NCBI GenBank assembly: GCA_030789695.1
Contig: CM061142.1
Location: 601,905,659 to 601,969,658, forward strand
Reading direction: 5' to 3'
DNA: 64,000 nucleotides
Origin: Scilla litardierei
Lineage: Eukaryota; Streptophyta; Magnoliopsida; Asparagales; Asparagaceae
Shown here: in pieces, positions 21,766 to 33,741 of the stretch
Position numbering within the stretch: position 1 is the first letter of the stretch
How the letters are laid out: each line of letters starts with the position of its first letter
Position numbers and translations under genes: made by a program
The notes under the pieces: generated by a model
Told to the model about the DNA's origin: nothing
The model's input: only the letters and a program-made list of their open reading frames with translations
Database searches by the model: none

Positions 21766-24700
21766 CTAGGTTTCAACGTACACTAAAATGATGTCCTTTT
21801 TAGCAACATGATCATCTAGGAAGTGGTGACGGACATATATATGTTTAGAACGGAAATGGTGTACCGGATTCTTAGAGAGACATATTGCACTTTGATTGTC
21901 CACCATGATAGGGCAAGTATCACAGTTTATACCAAAGTCTTTAAGAGTGTGTCCTCCAAAGAACCTGAGCACACGCAGCACCGGCGACAATATATTCCGC
22001 CTCGGTGGTTGAAAGTGATACGGAATTCTGCTTCTTGGAAAACCAAGAGACAAGAGAATTTCCTATAAAATGGCAAGTGCCACTAGTACTTTTCCTGTCA
22101 GATTTGCATCCCGCATAATCTGCGTCACTATATGAGATTAACTCATATGTGCTAGACTTTGGATAAAGTAATTCAAAGTCGAGTGTGTAACTTAAATAAC
22201 GGAAAATGCGTTTTACCGCTACTAAGTGAGATTCCTTAGGTTGAGACTTATAACGAGCACATACACATACGGCAAACATAATATTGGGCCTACTAGCAGT
22301 AAGATATATTAAACTTCCTATCATACCTCGATATAGACGAATGTCTACATCTTTGCCGCCCGTATCTTTATCAAGATGTGTGGTAGTGCTCATTGGAGTC
22401 TTCTTGCCCGAGGCATTCTCCATTCCAAATCGCTTTAGCAACTTCACCGTGTACTTGGTTTGGTGGATGAAGATTGCATCGTTCATTTGGCGAATTTGGA
22501 GACCTAAAAAATACTTGAGCTCACTCATGTGGCTCATCTCAAATTGGTCCTTCATGACATTAGAAAACTCTTCACAAAGAGTGAAGTTAGTAGCACCGAA
22601 AATGATATCATCAATAAATTTGAACTAAAATAATATCATGATTCGAATACTTAACAATAATGTAGAATCAACTTCACCCATTTTAAAACCGAAATCCAAA
22701 AGAAAATTCTTTAGACGGTCATACCAAGCTCGAGGAGCTTGTCTCAAACCGTAAAGTGCTTTCTTAAGTTTGAAAACGTGATTTAGAAATTTTTCATTTA
22801 TAAAACCCGGAGGTTGAGAAACATAAGCTTCCTCAACAACATCTCCATTTAAAAACGCACTTTTTACATCCATTTGAAAGAGTTTAAAATCTTTATGGCA
22901 TGCAAAAGATAACAATAATCTAATAGATTTTAATCTAGCTACCGGAGCAAAGGATTCTTCGAAATCTATACCTTCCTCTTGCCGGTAGCCTTGATCTACT
23001 AACCGAGCTTTGTTCCGGATGACGATTTGGTTCTCGTCGGTCTTATTCTTGAAAATCCACTTCGTTCCTATAAGGGTGTGGTTCTTCGATGGCAATGGAA
23101 CAAGCTCCCAAACCTCATTCCTATCAAATTGAATGAGTTCTTCCTCCATGGCTAGGATCCAAGCACTATCTTCGCACGCTTTGTTAATATTCTTTGGCTC
23201 TATTGAGGAGGCAAAGGCACAATGAGCGAAGTAGTTGACTTGAGATCTCGTCTTGACACTATCAAGGATGTTGCCAGTGACTTGCTCATGGGGATGGTCA
23301 CGAACTGTATGAAACCGTTTGGGAATTCCCTCATCACTAGGAACATTCTCAAAAGACTCATTAGTAGGGTTAGTATCATTAGAATCAATAGAATTAGAAT
23401 TACCAATAGAATCACATAAAACATCCATGGAGTCATCATCATTAGTAATTCTAGCCGGGACAAAATTTTCATTAAATGAAACATGAAGAGATTCCTCGAT
23501 CGTTGAGGTTCGTTTGTTGTATATCCGGTAGGCTTTGCTACGGGAGGAATATCCAACAAATATCCCCTCATCGGATCTTGGATCAAATTTGTCCAAACTA
23601 CCATACGTGTTTTTAATAAAACATTTTGCGCCGAAAACTCGAAAATGTTTAACTTGAGGCAATCTACCAAACAACAATTCATAACAAGTTTGTTTGGTGT
23701 CGGGCCTCAAAAGTATCCTATTAAACACATATCAAGCGGTATGTACCGCTTCCGCCCAAAATTGATGGCCAAGTTGGCTATCATACAGCATAGTGCGAGC
23801 ACATTCCACTAGCGTCCTATTCTTTCTCTCAACAACACCATTTTGAGGAGGAGCGCGAGGGAAAGAGAAGGTGTGAGTAATACCAACTTCATCACAAAAA
23901 TTTGAGAAAGACTCATTCTCAAATTCCCCTCCATGATCACTACTAATAGTGACAATGGTGGTTCCAATGAGATTTTGTATTGTCTTAACAAATATTGTGA
24001 AGTTTTCAAAAGCATCATTTTTATTACTTAAGGAAAATACCCAAGTAAATCTAGAAAAGTCATCAACGATGACAAGTACATATCGTGCATTTCCTAATGA
24101 AGCAACTCTAGTTGGCCCAAAAAGATCTAGATGTAATAGCTCTAGAGGCCGCTTAGATGAAATGCTTTTCTTAGGTTTAAATGACGATTTTGGAAGCTTG
24201 CCTCGTTGACACGAGTCACAAAATCTTTTCTTTTGAAAGACAAGCTTAGGAAAGCCTTTAATAGAATTTAACTTGGAAAGCTTAAAAAGTGTTCCAAAGT
24301 TCACATGACCAAAACGTCGATGCCATAAGTGTTGTTCACTTGTGTTGGCAATGAGACATTGTTCATGTGACTTAGGGAGATCTAAAATATAAATATCCTT
24401 ATGGCGTGTGCCGAAAAATAACAAATCATTCTTATCTTTTCTTAAAATATGGCACATTCCTTTCGCAAAACTAACTTTGTAACCTTTGTCACAAAGTTGG
24501 CTTATTGAAATAAGATTGTGGTTTAATCCTTTAACAAGGTAAACATCACTTATTAGTGGTTTAGAAGGATTACCAACTTTTCCAACACCTATGATGGTTC
24601 CGCTCTCGTTGCCTCCAAAGAAGACTCGGTTTCCATTTGCAATGGGCACCACTCCGGAGAGCAATTGAGCATCACCCGTCATGTGTTTTGAACACCCGCT

Positions 24701-24766
24701 ATCGAGTATCCAATTATTCTTGGAGCTAAATTTGGATTTGTTGCTCCGTTTCTTTTTCTTGAGTAC
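21766..24766 (-). pseudogene. SIRE1 pol: protease, integrase, RT, RNase H
   Basis: From the minus strand: protease WILDSGCSKHMTGD; pre-integrase HLWHRRFGHVNFGTL and CDSCQRGK; integrase [26 protein letters not shown] and [13 protein letters not shown] (D,D-35-E type); [36 protein letters not shown] and [17 protein letters not shown]; RNase [21 protein letters not shown] and SLSTTEAEYI. A TGA at 23729-23731 replaces a Cys codon. A frameshift near 22610-22640 lies exactly at the RT catalytic IDD box, so RT is inactive. The gene would make the replication enzymes of the element. Confidence 0.9.
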
Positions 24767-24825
24767 CTAAAGATAAACATATCATTCCATGGTACCCAAG
24801 GTCATTGGGTCCTAAAAGATTAGAC
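24767..24825 (-). other. 59-nt GT...AG segment between gag and pol
   Basis: On the minus strand it runs AAG|GTCTAATC...ATCTTTAG|GTACTC. It contains the gag stop TAA near its start, and its last codon TAG closes the pol frame. Removing it joins gag and pol in frame. The same segment of the same length is in SIRE3 at 41224-41282. Confidence 0.65.
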
Positions 24826-25822
24826 CTTTAGAAGCCAAGTCCAATTGGACTTAGACTTCCCCACATAATCATCATTATGCACGACATTCATAAAATAAGA
24901 ATTCATATATGCTTGTTTTTCATGCATGTTAGTGTTCTTCGGGCCCCAAATAGTGAATATTTTGGGAGCCCTATTCCTATTGGGAGCACGCATACGTTGT
25001 TGATTTCTACGTGATGCATGTCGTGGATAGGCATATGGCACATGATGAAATGGTGCATGACGATAATTGTTCATATGATGGTGTGGATGAACATATGCAT
25101 GTGGAGGAACACGTGCGTGAGTGTGTCTCACATGGTGTGCACGTGCACGTGGATGAGGTGCATAAAAATCATCATATGTGTGAACATGTGGAGTAGGATG
25201 TGTGTTCCTACGTTGCATGGTATTGGTGTACATAAAAGCATGACCCTTCTTTGGAGGTCCACCTAAAGTGGGTTTCTATCCAAATGAAGGTGTGTACGAA
25301 GTGGAAGCACCATTGGTAGATGAACTACCAATGGGGTGTTTTTGCCCCCACTCGTTGAGGCATCGGAAGTTGGCCTAACAAAGTTAGTAGATGATTTGGA
25401 TGAATTTCCCATCTTATACCCCAAGCCAATGCGATGATTGGCCGGAAGTAAGTCATTTAGGATATTATCCAAATGGTCCTTACCTTTATTGAATTTATTA
25501 ATCCGGCCTAATGTGGACTCATACTTCTCGGTGAGAGAAAGTATAGAAGCATCCAAAGTGGACACTTGCGATGTGAGTACACAAACATGAGACTTGAGAT
25601 TCTCATTCTCAATACTCAAAGTTGAGTTTCGAGAAATCAAATCCGCTATCTCATGTTCATCCGATTCCTCAATATGAACATGCTCAAGTTGAGATTTGAG
25701 ATTTACAATCTCATTTCTCAAACCTTCAACAACGGTGTCGTTGTTGTTGATGATAGGTTTAGGCGAGGTTTGGAGACTGGTTAACTCATCTTTAGTCTTA
25801 GTATATCTATTAACCAATTTAG
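24820..25822 (-). pseudogene. SIRE1 gag, C-terminal fragment
   Basis: Only the part equivalent to SIRE3 Gag from about residue 419 remains: the coiled-coil segment (KLVNRYTKTKDELTSLQ, ISRNSTLSIENENLKSH), LLPANHRIGLGYKMG and the His-rich tail ending SKSNWTWLLKV. A frameshift lies near 25250. The capsid and zinc-knuckle regions are gone, deleted together with the end of the 5' LTR and the PBS. An artificial reading frame runs from the LTR into gag across the junction. Confidence 0.85.
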
Positions 25823-27135
25823 AATGCTTACCACAAAACCCTATGCCTTGAGTAAAACTTACGATTTTAGGGCAAAGAAGGATTTTGGGGAAGATGAAGG
25901 CACCAAACCCTAGCTCCAAGATGTTGACCAGCAATGGAAGCCTAGGAAGATGTTGGTGACCTTGGATTAAGCTCTTGGCTTGAATGGCTCACAATCAATA
26001 TGAATCTCTCTTTGGAAATAAGAGTGGGAGAGAGATTCTAGAGAAATGAATGAGCTTGGAAATGAGAATAAATGCTTCTCTTTGATTCTCTAAACTTCAA
26101 TAAATATCAGCCTTGAATGCTTAGCAAGAAGCCCTTCAAGTGTATATAGGATAAAGGAAAGAGAGAGCAAAAATCGTGGCATTTAATGCTCCAATGGCTC
26201 TATTCTGAAGCAGTCTAGTCGGTAAAGAAGGATCACTGACCGACTAGTTTCTCAACTAGTCGGTCGGTGATTCAACATGAACCGACTAACTGGAGAACAG
26301 CCAAAAGAGAAAGTTCAGACATAAAGAACTAGTCGGTCTAAGAAGACTTTTCAACCGACTAGTTTCACAACTAGTCGGTCGGTGAGTGTTCTTTGACCGA
26401 CTAAGAGATGAAATCAAATAGGGTAAATTCAAAGACAGCTAGTCGGTTTAAGAACAAATTCCAATTGACTAGTTTCTCAACTAGTCGGTCGGTCGTTGTG
26501 CTTTGACCGACTAACTGTAAATAGTAAGTTAGGCTGAAAAAAGCTCAACTAGTCGGTCTAAAAAGGATTCCTAACCGACTAGTTTCACAACTAGTCGGTC
26601 GGTGAACCTTCTTGGACCGACTAACTGTAAACAGTGAATGAGCTTAAAATGAACAAGACATTCTAGTCGGTTCAAGAAGGATTGCCGACCGACTAGATTG
26701 CCATCTAGTCGGTTGGTTCTTCTTCTTGAACCAACTAAGATGCACAAGAAGCCGCGTAATGAAGCGTGAAGCTTCAGGAAAGTTTGTATGGGCTTCTAAT
26801 AAGATCCTAGCTCTAAGATATGAGCGTTATGAAGATTAAAACGTAAGACCTACTCAAGGCTTAACATTCTACGAAAAGAAGCTAGAAGACTATAAATAAA
26901 ACTAGACGAACCGTCTTCAAAAGCTTCAATCGAATCTCTTGACTTCAATAAAGCTCCTAAAGCTTCAACCAAGCTTCAGGCACACGATCACGCGCTTTGA
27001 GAAGTCTTGAGACGTCGCTTTAGATGTTCATAGAATTTTGGTGACGATCTCCATAACTGCACTCACAAAGAGTTAGTTCACGATATTTATGTTTGTTCAT
27101 CATCAAAACCAAATCCGTGGAGTCAATACTCAATA
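25823..27135 (-). mobile_element. SIRE1 5' LTR, truncated
   Basis: It matches 17160-18475 of the 3' LTR. The last ~400 bp of the LTR, the PBS and the first ~418 gag codons are missing at a single junction near 25822. The palindromic array is at 26216-26739 and a TATATA on the minus strand at 26143-26148. Confidence 0.85.
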
Positions 27136-27140
27136 CAGCC

Positions 27141-27744
27141 CTCCTTGGCCTAGCCTCTGGTGTCGGTACGACCATTACCGTCGATACCTCTTCAGCTGTG
27201 GGTCATGCCACCTCTGCTCGCCTCGTTCTCGAGGCCAAGATGGCTGCTTTGCATGCTGGCGCATCCTCCACCACCTCCTCGGATCCATCTACTTCTTTCC
27301 TATTACATCCACGTTTCCTCGCTCTCGAGCAAAACGTCACCGCCATTCTCCGCCTTCTTACCCATGTCCACAGTCCTCCTCCTCCATCTCCTCCCCCATC
27401 ACCTCCTCCGTCGCCCCCAAGACGATCTTCCCCTCCCACCACCACTACCATTAACCCTCCACTCCCCCCACCTTTCACCTCTATCACCATCGCCTACTCG
27501 CGTCGCAGGAAAACAGGCCGCTGTGCGTGTGAGATCATTACCCACACCCTCCTCATCAGTCGCCGTATCCTTACCACCTTTCGTTACCACCGACACCCCA
27601 CCCATCATTCACACCCCCACCGTGCCCATCCGTCCACCATCTCCACCCCTTTCTCCACTTCTTCGCACACATGTCACCTCTCCCGACCACACCCCTCCGC
27701 TCTCTTCCGAGGAGGATGTGGAGCCTTTCGCACCTGCACCTTGA
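27141..27744 (+). pseudogene. ORF2 of element C, C-terminal part
   Basis: It continues the ORF interrupted at 16756: LLGLASGVGTTITVDTSS, then a helical region (SARLVLEAKMAALHAG, HPRFLALEQNVTAILRLL) likely to be a coiled coil, and a long Pro/Ser-rich tail. After a frame change in the proline tract it ends SEEDVEPFAPAP at 27744. The plan of helical region plus low-complexity tail recurs in the E1 and E2 ORF2 proteins. Confidence 0.65.
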
Positions 27745-28041
27745 TTTCCCTTTTTTCTGATTTTCCCCTAGCCATTTTTCTGATTTACCATGATCATATC
27801 TTTTTTCAGGCATTATTGAGATCAACTTGGGGGAAATCAACATTTTGTAATTGTCGACGTGTCACTTGTTTGCTATGTGCTTTTTTGTGTGTTCGTGTGT
27901 ATGTATTTTGTATAGTTGGTTTCGGTATTTATTTTCTTTATTTTTCTACGTCTCGTTTTTCATGTTTTTCATGTTTATTCTGTTTCTTTGTCGGTGCGTA
28001 CTTCCCTCCCATCTTTCATTGCCCTTCCGCATTTAATCCTA

Positions 28042-28077
28042 TTGCATTGAGGGCAATGCAACGTTCAGCTTGGGGGA
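28042..28077 (+). ncRNA. Hairpin plus G-run module, mid copy, element C
   Basis: Stem TTGCATTG, loop AGGG, stem CAATGCAA (28042-28061), five-base spacer, then AGCTTGGGGGA (28067-28077). It lies about 300 bp after the ORF2 stop. The stem is a perfect 8 bp. Confidence 0.7.
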
Positions 28078-29363
28078 GTCGCACTGTGTGCGGCAGTCGT
28101 GTCTTTTTCATCGTTTTGAGTCGTTTTCGTCGTGTTTTTCTTTCTCTTTCCTTCCTTTTATTCTCCCTCTCCTAGAGATGACCCCGCATGATGAAACTGC
28201 CACTCAGCCACACACACACTTAGCTGAGCTACGATACCTATCTTCACTAACCCTAGGAAGCCGAGTTCTATTGCATTTTATGCTTCGTGGGTTCACTTTG
28301 CTTTTTTGTGTTGAGTTGTGTGTTGTGACTAGCTAGTTGGTGTGCTTCTACGTCGTGATTTTGTTTTATATGCCATTCCTTGGATGACCCCTAGACTATC
28401 ATGCTTCAATTTCGAATATGCGGTATATTGCCTCCACTGTCTGCTTCTTTATGCATGAATCATCTATATATTTACGCTTCAAATTGCATGTGTCAGGACT
28501 CTACCAATAGGACTAGGATAACCCATGTTGCTTATGCTCTGATCCGCGAAAAATTTCCTTTTGCCCAGTGTTTAGAATTCTAATTCTTTTTTGTTTTACT
28601 TGGTGCAAATCTTCTCGCCGTGTACTTTACTTCCACTTGGGAGACTACACAATTTTGCCACTTACCAGCGCATCATTCTCCCACTTTTGGAGAATGCACA
28701 TTATCCCATTTCTACAAAAAAAGGGGAGAAGGAAAAAGAAAATTCAAAAAAAGAGAGAGAAAAGAAAGAATATGTATAGCCAAAATCCAAAAAAATATCC
28801 AAATATCCAAAACCCCAAAAAATTTTCTGTTGTGAATATTACTCCTACCGCCGTGAATAAAGGGTAGGCGAGAATTTGCACCAAGTGCTCTCCTCCATAC
28901 CTACTCAACCCCTTTCATTTTCGAACACACTTGGCATAGGACCTTTCTAGCAATCATCTTGGCAATCGTGCGGCGATTTCCTAGTTTCTAGCAGTAGAGT
29001 CCCTGACATATGACATGTTTCTATTCTTACTCTATTCTCATGCATGCTTGAACTATTATTCACCGCTAACTCGAATTGATTCGATATTTGGGTCATTCCA
29101 CAGATATGTGTATATGGAGCTTGATTGCATGATTTAGATAGTTACGTCGTTGGCTAGCTCATAACCACACTCACTTGCGCTTCACCGCGTGGACCCACAA
29201 CACTAGTAGGGACTCGTATTCCTGGGCTTAGTGTTATGCTTCTCGCGTGCTTGCTTAGTGTGTCGTGTTAGTTCCTGTAGGCTCTGACGAGTAATCTAGG
29301 ATTTCCTTTTCTTTTCATGTTCCTTTCTTTCTATTTCCCCTCCGAGCTTCTATTCTCACTTGT
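28078..29363 (+). other. 3' non-coding region of element C
   Basis: No gene is seen. It includes an A-rich stretch near 28720-28840 with GTATAGCCAAAATCC, a block also found in E2 near 57432, and so possibly a conserved 3' leader feature. Confidence 0.5.
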
Positions 29364-29399
29364 CTTCCTCGAGGACGAGGAAGGGTTCAGCTTGAGGGA
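29364..29399 (+). promoter_or_regulatory. Hairpin plus polypurine tract before C 3' LTR
   Basis: Stem CTTCCTCG, loop AGGA, stem CGAGGAAG (29364-29383), five-base spacer, AGCTTGAGGGA (29389-29399), then the LTR at 29403. The G-run is the conventional PPT for plus-strand priming. Confidence 0.8.
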
Positions 29400-29402
29400 T
29401 TT

Positions 29403-30961
29403 TGACGTGCGTTTATATTTTATATATTCACACACGTCTTCTCCGTAATTTCCCGTCGTTTTTTGTTTTTTCGAGTCCGTTCCTTTGTGTTTTTTAGTTC
29501 CTTTTTACTTTCGTTGTGTTTGTGTGCTTATGCAGGATATTGCTGGCTCATGGGATATACAAGGCCAACATCATGAGTCCTCGGAGCAACGGAAGGTATC
29601 GCACAAGACCCTGAGAGCCAATCGTCAAGATAAACCATGTATCAGCTCTCAACCGATCGGGTTGATAGATCCACCCGATCGGTTTGTGCTGCCGTATCAG
29701 TCCCGATGAAGAGGCAGCCCCACCCGATTGGTTCAGTGATCGGGTGGAAGTGACACAGTGCGCTGTTTTGAGAGCCAAAGTTCACCCGATCGGTTGACTT
29801 GTCAACCGATTGGGTCACCTGTAGCAGCTGCTTTCCATGCTCAAGAACCCGAAGAATCACCCGAACGGTTCAGCGATCGGGTGAAATTTATCAAAAGCTG
29901 AAGACCAAATTTCCCGCCGTTTCACTCGATCGGGTGATGTCTCATCCGATCGGGTGAACATTTATTTTTTTCTTTTAGTGGGAATATTCCCTGGCATCTT
30001 GCCAAACTGTATAAATAGAGATAGGTTTTTCACAGTAACGAATCCCCATTTTTCTTAAGCTGTTTTTAGGGATTTTGGCTGCTCTCAATTTATTTCTATT
30101 TGTAAGTTCTTTGATCGTTTCTATATTTTAATATTGCGATTATACTACTATTTGCTACAGTAAGCTATTGCATGATTACCATTTTGATGGCTATAATCTG
30201 TTTTATTGCATCTCATGCCATGATTAGTGAGTAGTTCTTAAATCTGGGACATTGGTGGAAGCCCCTTCATGGGTCTCCCTAGAACGGTCATAGGATTAGG
30301 GATTCGATAGAATATAGGGATTTAGATGGTTACGCAGGGGTATTTTATTGTCATTGGCGAGAGAAAGACCGCCTTTAACCGTCAGGCCAAGAGGAAATAA
30401 AACGGGAGTTTGATTCTCTAGCCACAGCTCACCCCCTAGTGTAGACATTGATTCCTCGAGCGTGGGAACTGCTTGTATGAAATGTCGGGAGCAATCGTTG
30501 CGAGCTTAGTGCTCCCGGAGTCGGACGGTGTTGGACATGGGAATGCCCACCGTCCGAACCCGGGTAGACCTAGCATATCATCCTGGGCATCGACCGGAAT
30601 ATCGGGCCCATGGAACGCTAGGTACCACTATTAGAGGCAACGTTACCGTTAAACCCTAGAATCCGATCACATTCCTATCCTTAGGTCGTAATGGTGAGAA
30701 CTCACGATATGGCGGAAACCAAAGTCCTAGGTTACCTTTTTTATCTCTTACTCCTTTTTCATTAGTTTACTATCGTGACATCCAACAAGCGATTAGGCTA
30801 GCTCGCCCACCGGGTGATCTGGTTCCTGAATGTTCACAAGCACAACACACGCCTCCCTGTGATCGACCCCCAAGCCACACTTCAACACCGTGCGCTTGGG
30901 TTTACAAATTCTAATCCTAGTATCACCGTCCCAGTTTGAGTGCCAAACAGATGAGCGGTCA
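29403..30961 (+). mobile_element. Element C 3' LTR, complete
   Basis: It runs TGACGTGCG...GCGGTCA, followed by TSD CTTGT. The array is at 29651-29958 and TATAAATA at about 30010. The last 174 bp are absent from the 5' LTR and include an Athila LTR tail with CCTCCCTGTGATCGAC and ACACCGTGCGCTTGGG. Confidence 0.85.
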
Positions 30962-30966
30962 CTTGT

Positions 30967-31394
30967 GCGTATTTTCTTCATGAAATCGATGATATACGTG
31001 ATTACTTTTTGGCACTATTTTACGTACTTTATGGCCACACCTTCCGACATTCTCGTGCCCTGGCCGGACGAAACGTTGAGTTATAGAAAAGATATTAATA
31101 ATCATTGATTGCACATACCCTAATGAAATCACTACCAACACATACTCTCTATATTAGTACACTCGTATCGAATTCATCGTAATTATCGTAGGATTCTCTT
31201 ATTATACCATCGACACCATTACTTATATCTCTAATATGTGGTTGTTTATTATCGTTGTTGTACTCTTTATAAACTGACATTCGTGGTTTTGCAGGTCAAT
31301 TGTTCCGTGGATACGATACCTGGACTCACCAGGATTATTACTTGTTCGATCTCCTACACTTGGGAGTATCGCTCACACATTTTGAGATGAGTCA
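30967..31394 (+). mobile_element. Element D 5' LTR, right part
   Basis: After the C insertion the D LTR resumes and ends GAGATGAGTCA, six bases before the PBS. Most of it does not align well with the D 3' LTR, so the two D LTRs have diverged or belong to different subfamilies. Confidence 0.6.
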
Positions 31395-31400
31395 AGTTTT

Positions 31401-31418
31401 TGGCGCCGTTGCCGGGGA
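31401..31418 (+). promoter_or_regulatory. Primer-binding site of element D, tRNA-Asp type
   Basis: TGGCGCCGTTGCCGGGGA is intact and identical to the PBS of element A at 4667. Confidence 0.9.
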
Positions 31419-32714
31419 CGATGGTACTTGTTATCTATGATTTCAGTTCGTATGGAGGAACATTCGGTGAGATCCTTCCATCTTATAGCTTAGGAGTTTT
31501 ATTAGTTTTTTTGTTTTCCTTTCGCTTAAAAAATTTCAAAAAAAATGGAATACATGAATTTCTATGGCACAGATTATTGGTGTGATGCAGAGTACGATGT
31601 TGCACACAAGCATAGAATGGAGAAGCTCAAGATCGTTAATTTTAATTAGAGAGATTGTGAAACTTTCTTTCAGGCCTAAAGAAGGTTCACAGACATAGTA
31701 TTGAGCTATCCGCAGCATGGGTACACAAAGAAAGAGCTTATGGAGTCCTTCTTATTTGGACTACGACCACAGTTGCAGGAATTTTTGGGAGTCATGACGC
31801 CGACAGAGGCGTGGAAATACATGGAGTCTTTACAAGAGAATGATCAGACCATTAATGAGACTTCAGAGCGTGATTCAACGGAGCCTTCATGCCTTGATCA
31901 AGGGGAGCAAAGCGTAGACGTACCATTGCAACCCTTGAAAGAGGAAGTTCAATTGTTCATTCAGACACATGAGGCTAAATCCCATCAATTCCAAGAAAAT
32001 TTCATTGCTCGAAGTCGGCAAATTCAGCAATCCATTGAAAATCTTACTCTGATTGCCACTTGCTTAGAAGAAGGTAATTATTTTGAAATCCAATTTCAAG
32101 AATCTAATATGAATTCATCTTCTATTGCAGGTATATCGAGCGAGCCATGACACGATGAAAGCACAAATCAGAACATTAACATGGCTGGAAGCATGTGCAA
32201 AGGAGAGAACTAGCTAGCAATTTTGGATAAACAGGAGGAGGAGGTAGCTAGGGACATGTGTTTAGAGATTATTTCTATAAAACATGAACCCCCCCCCCCC
32301 ATTTTTCCCAAAATCATTCATCCCTCTCTACAATGACTAAACATCATACCGAGAGTAGTGCACATTTTTCAGGGAGTAGTCATCAACATGCCTTACTTTA
32401 TTTTACGTACTTTGATGACTATGTTTGGAATATATTTATTGCGAAAAATTTTAGACTAATTTGGACTGACATAACTCATCTATTGCAGGACATTGGTGAA
32501 CAATTTATAGAGGTGCTGGGAGTTATGTCGCTGGGGTCCAACTTCGCTAGTGGAGACGAATACCCGCCGAGGAGCACAAGGAGCAAATAGAATAATTTCC
32601 TCGACTATTAAAGATTCGTGATCCTCCATTTGACCACGGTGTGTTCTTTTCATTAGCGTAGATTTTTATATGCTTTTTAGCATGTTTGCTTTTGAATAAA
32701 CTCGTACCCTCTTC
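31419..32714 (+). pseudogene. Gag remnant of element D
   Basis: The one clear frame (31701-32150, about 149 residues) starts MSYPQHGYTKKELMESFLFG and continues LRPQLQEFLGVMTPTEAWKY. It corresponds to the 'CP.H....I..FYNGL' gag segment seen in element C, followed by a Gln/Glu-rich helical stretch. There is no protease, RT or integrase before the 3' LTR, so D is a short non-autonomous Athila derivative with an interior of about 2.3 kb. A C10 run at about 32289 and a diverged tail follow. Confidence 0.6.
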
Positions 32715-32750
32715 GACATTGAGAACAATGTCCATCTTTAGTTGGGGGGA
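32715..32750 (+). ncRNA. Hairpin plus G-run module, mid copy, element D
   Basis: Stem GACATTG, loop AGAA, stem CAATGTC (32715-32732), a spacer, then AGTTGGGGGGA (32740-32750). The stem is unrelated in sequence to those of C and E but has the same geometry. Confidence 0.65.
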
Positions 32751-33718
32751 GTGTATGAGACCTTAGAATTTTTTTAAATAAAACGAAAGAAAAGAATAAA
32801 CCACCATTCTCATCATTCAAAACTCCTTCACATGTCACATTATCGGATGATTATGCATTGATCAAATTCTTGAAATTGTTTATGGCTTGAATTATTTATT
32901 TTCCTCTTCATTGAATTACTCATTAATATGCTATTTATGAAAACTTTCAATTGCCATGATTAATATCTCGAAATAGTTTGAATTTATTTCATGCATGCCA
33001 TTGTGATGCAAAAGCTTAAGTATACACGATTTATTAGAATAGTCTTCAAGTTGAAGAGTAATTTGGCCTTTGTTACTAATGTTTATGTTCGATGAATGGG
33101 TGTTGAGTTGCTTACAAATGAAAAAATAAAAAAAGAGTAAAATAAAAAATGCACCGTTCCCTTAAGTCCATTAATTAGCCGGGTTTTGTGCCTCATGAAG
33201 CATTGGAGATTCGTGTCGAAAGATGGATGAATGGGGAGTGCATCCAAAAAACGGGACAAAATAAAACTTAGATGATTCGAGTTATTAAGTTCTATGGGCT
33301 CTTCTAAGCCTAATGCCCGAAGGTAGTCTGGCCGAGGAATCATTAACTGAAAGCTCGTTACACGGATCATTCTAAGTTGTCAAAAAAAAAGAAAAAAAAG
33401 ACAAAAAAGGGAAATTGTTGAATAAACTAAGCAACTTCAATGCCTATGATTTGAACTATCTTTATGAGATGACAAACCCTTGGAAATGAGAAAACTATGA
33501 TATGACGTCATGTCTTACTTTCGCTTGCGCAAAACGATGCTGGCATGTTGTTTATTCAAATTAGAATAGAGAAAATATCATGTGATTGATTTTATTCATG
33601 GATTGTGTATATTGATGGTTAAAATTAGGTTGGAAACCGTATTATTGAGCCATGCCATAAGCGATTGATAATTTAATATTTTATTACTCATCCGACTTAA
33701 TCGCTCTTTTTGCTATGG
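32751..33718 (+). other. 3' non-coding region of element D
   Basis: AT-rich, no ORF of interest, with A-rich runs near 33120 and 33380 like those in the matching regions of C and E. Confidence 0.5.
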
Positions 33719-33741
33719 ACTAGCAAATCGCTAGTTGGGGG
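33719..33741 (+). promoter_or_regulatory. Hairpin and polypurine tract before D 3' LTR
   Basis: ACTAGC-AAATC-GCTAGT is a perfect 6-bp stem that runs directly into TGGGGG, then the LTR starts TGTGATTCGGGG. It lacks the 5-base spacer of the C and E modules. Confidence 0.65.

Larger units (their letters stand above)
16757..27135 (-). mobile_element. SIRE1: sirevirus-type Ty1/copia element
   Basis: The minus-strand order is truncated 5' LTR, gag fragment, pol (protease, integrase, RT, RNase H), internal palindromic array, ORF2, multiple polypurine tracts, 3' LTR. The flanks CAGCC at 16752-16756 and CAGCC at 27136-27140 form a perfect TSD, and the interrupted ORF2 of element C reads through in frame when the element is removed. 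The LTRs differ by roughly 2-3% by eye. The plus-strand right end is CAATA instead of CAACA, so the 5' LTR terminal TG has become TA. Confidence 0.9.
10761..30961 (+). mobile_element. Element C: non-autonomous Athila-type element, complete ends
   Basis: The LTR starts TGACGTG at 10761 and ends GCGGTCA at 30961, a TGAC/GTCA terminal inverted pair. The flanks are CTTGT at 10756-10760 and CTTGT at 30962-30966, a perfect 5-bp TSD. The interior holds gag, a protease remnant, a deletion where RT-RNaseH-integrase should be, a palindromic array, a downstream ORF (ORF2) split by SIRE1, and two hairpin/G-run modules. Without SIRE1 the element is about 9.8 kb. Confidence 0.85.

Noticed and set aside
25263..25934. 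A 223-residue minus-strand ORF with a novel N-terminus
   Set aside because: It is an accidental fusion of LTR sequence with the gag coiled-coil segment across the SIRE1 deletion junction.
30788..30961. Element C ending at 30787 where the two LTR copies stop matching
   Set aside because: That end has no TSD. Extending to GCGGTCA at 30961 gives TGAC/GTCA termini and a perfect CTTGT duplication.
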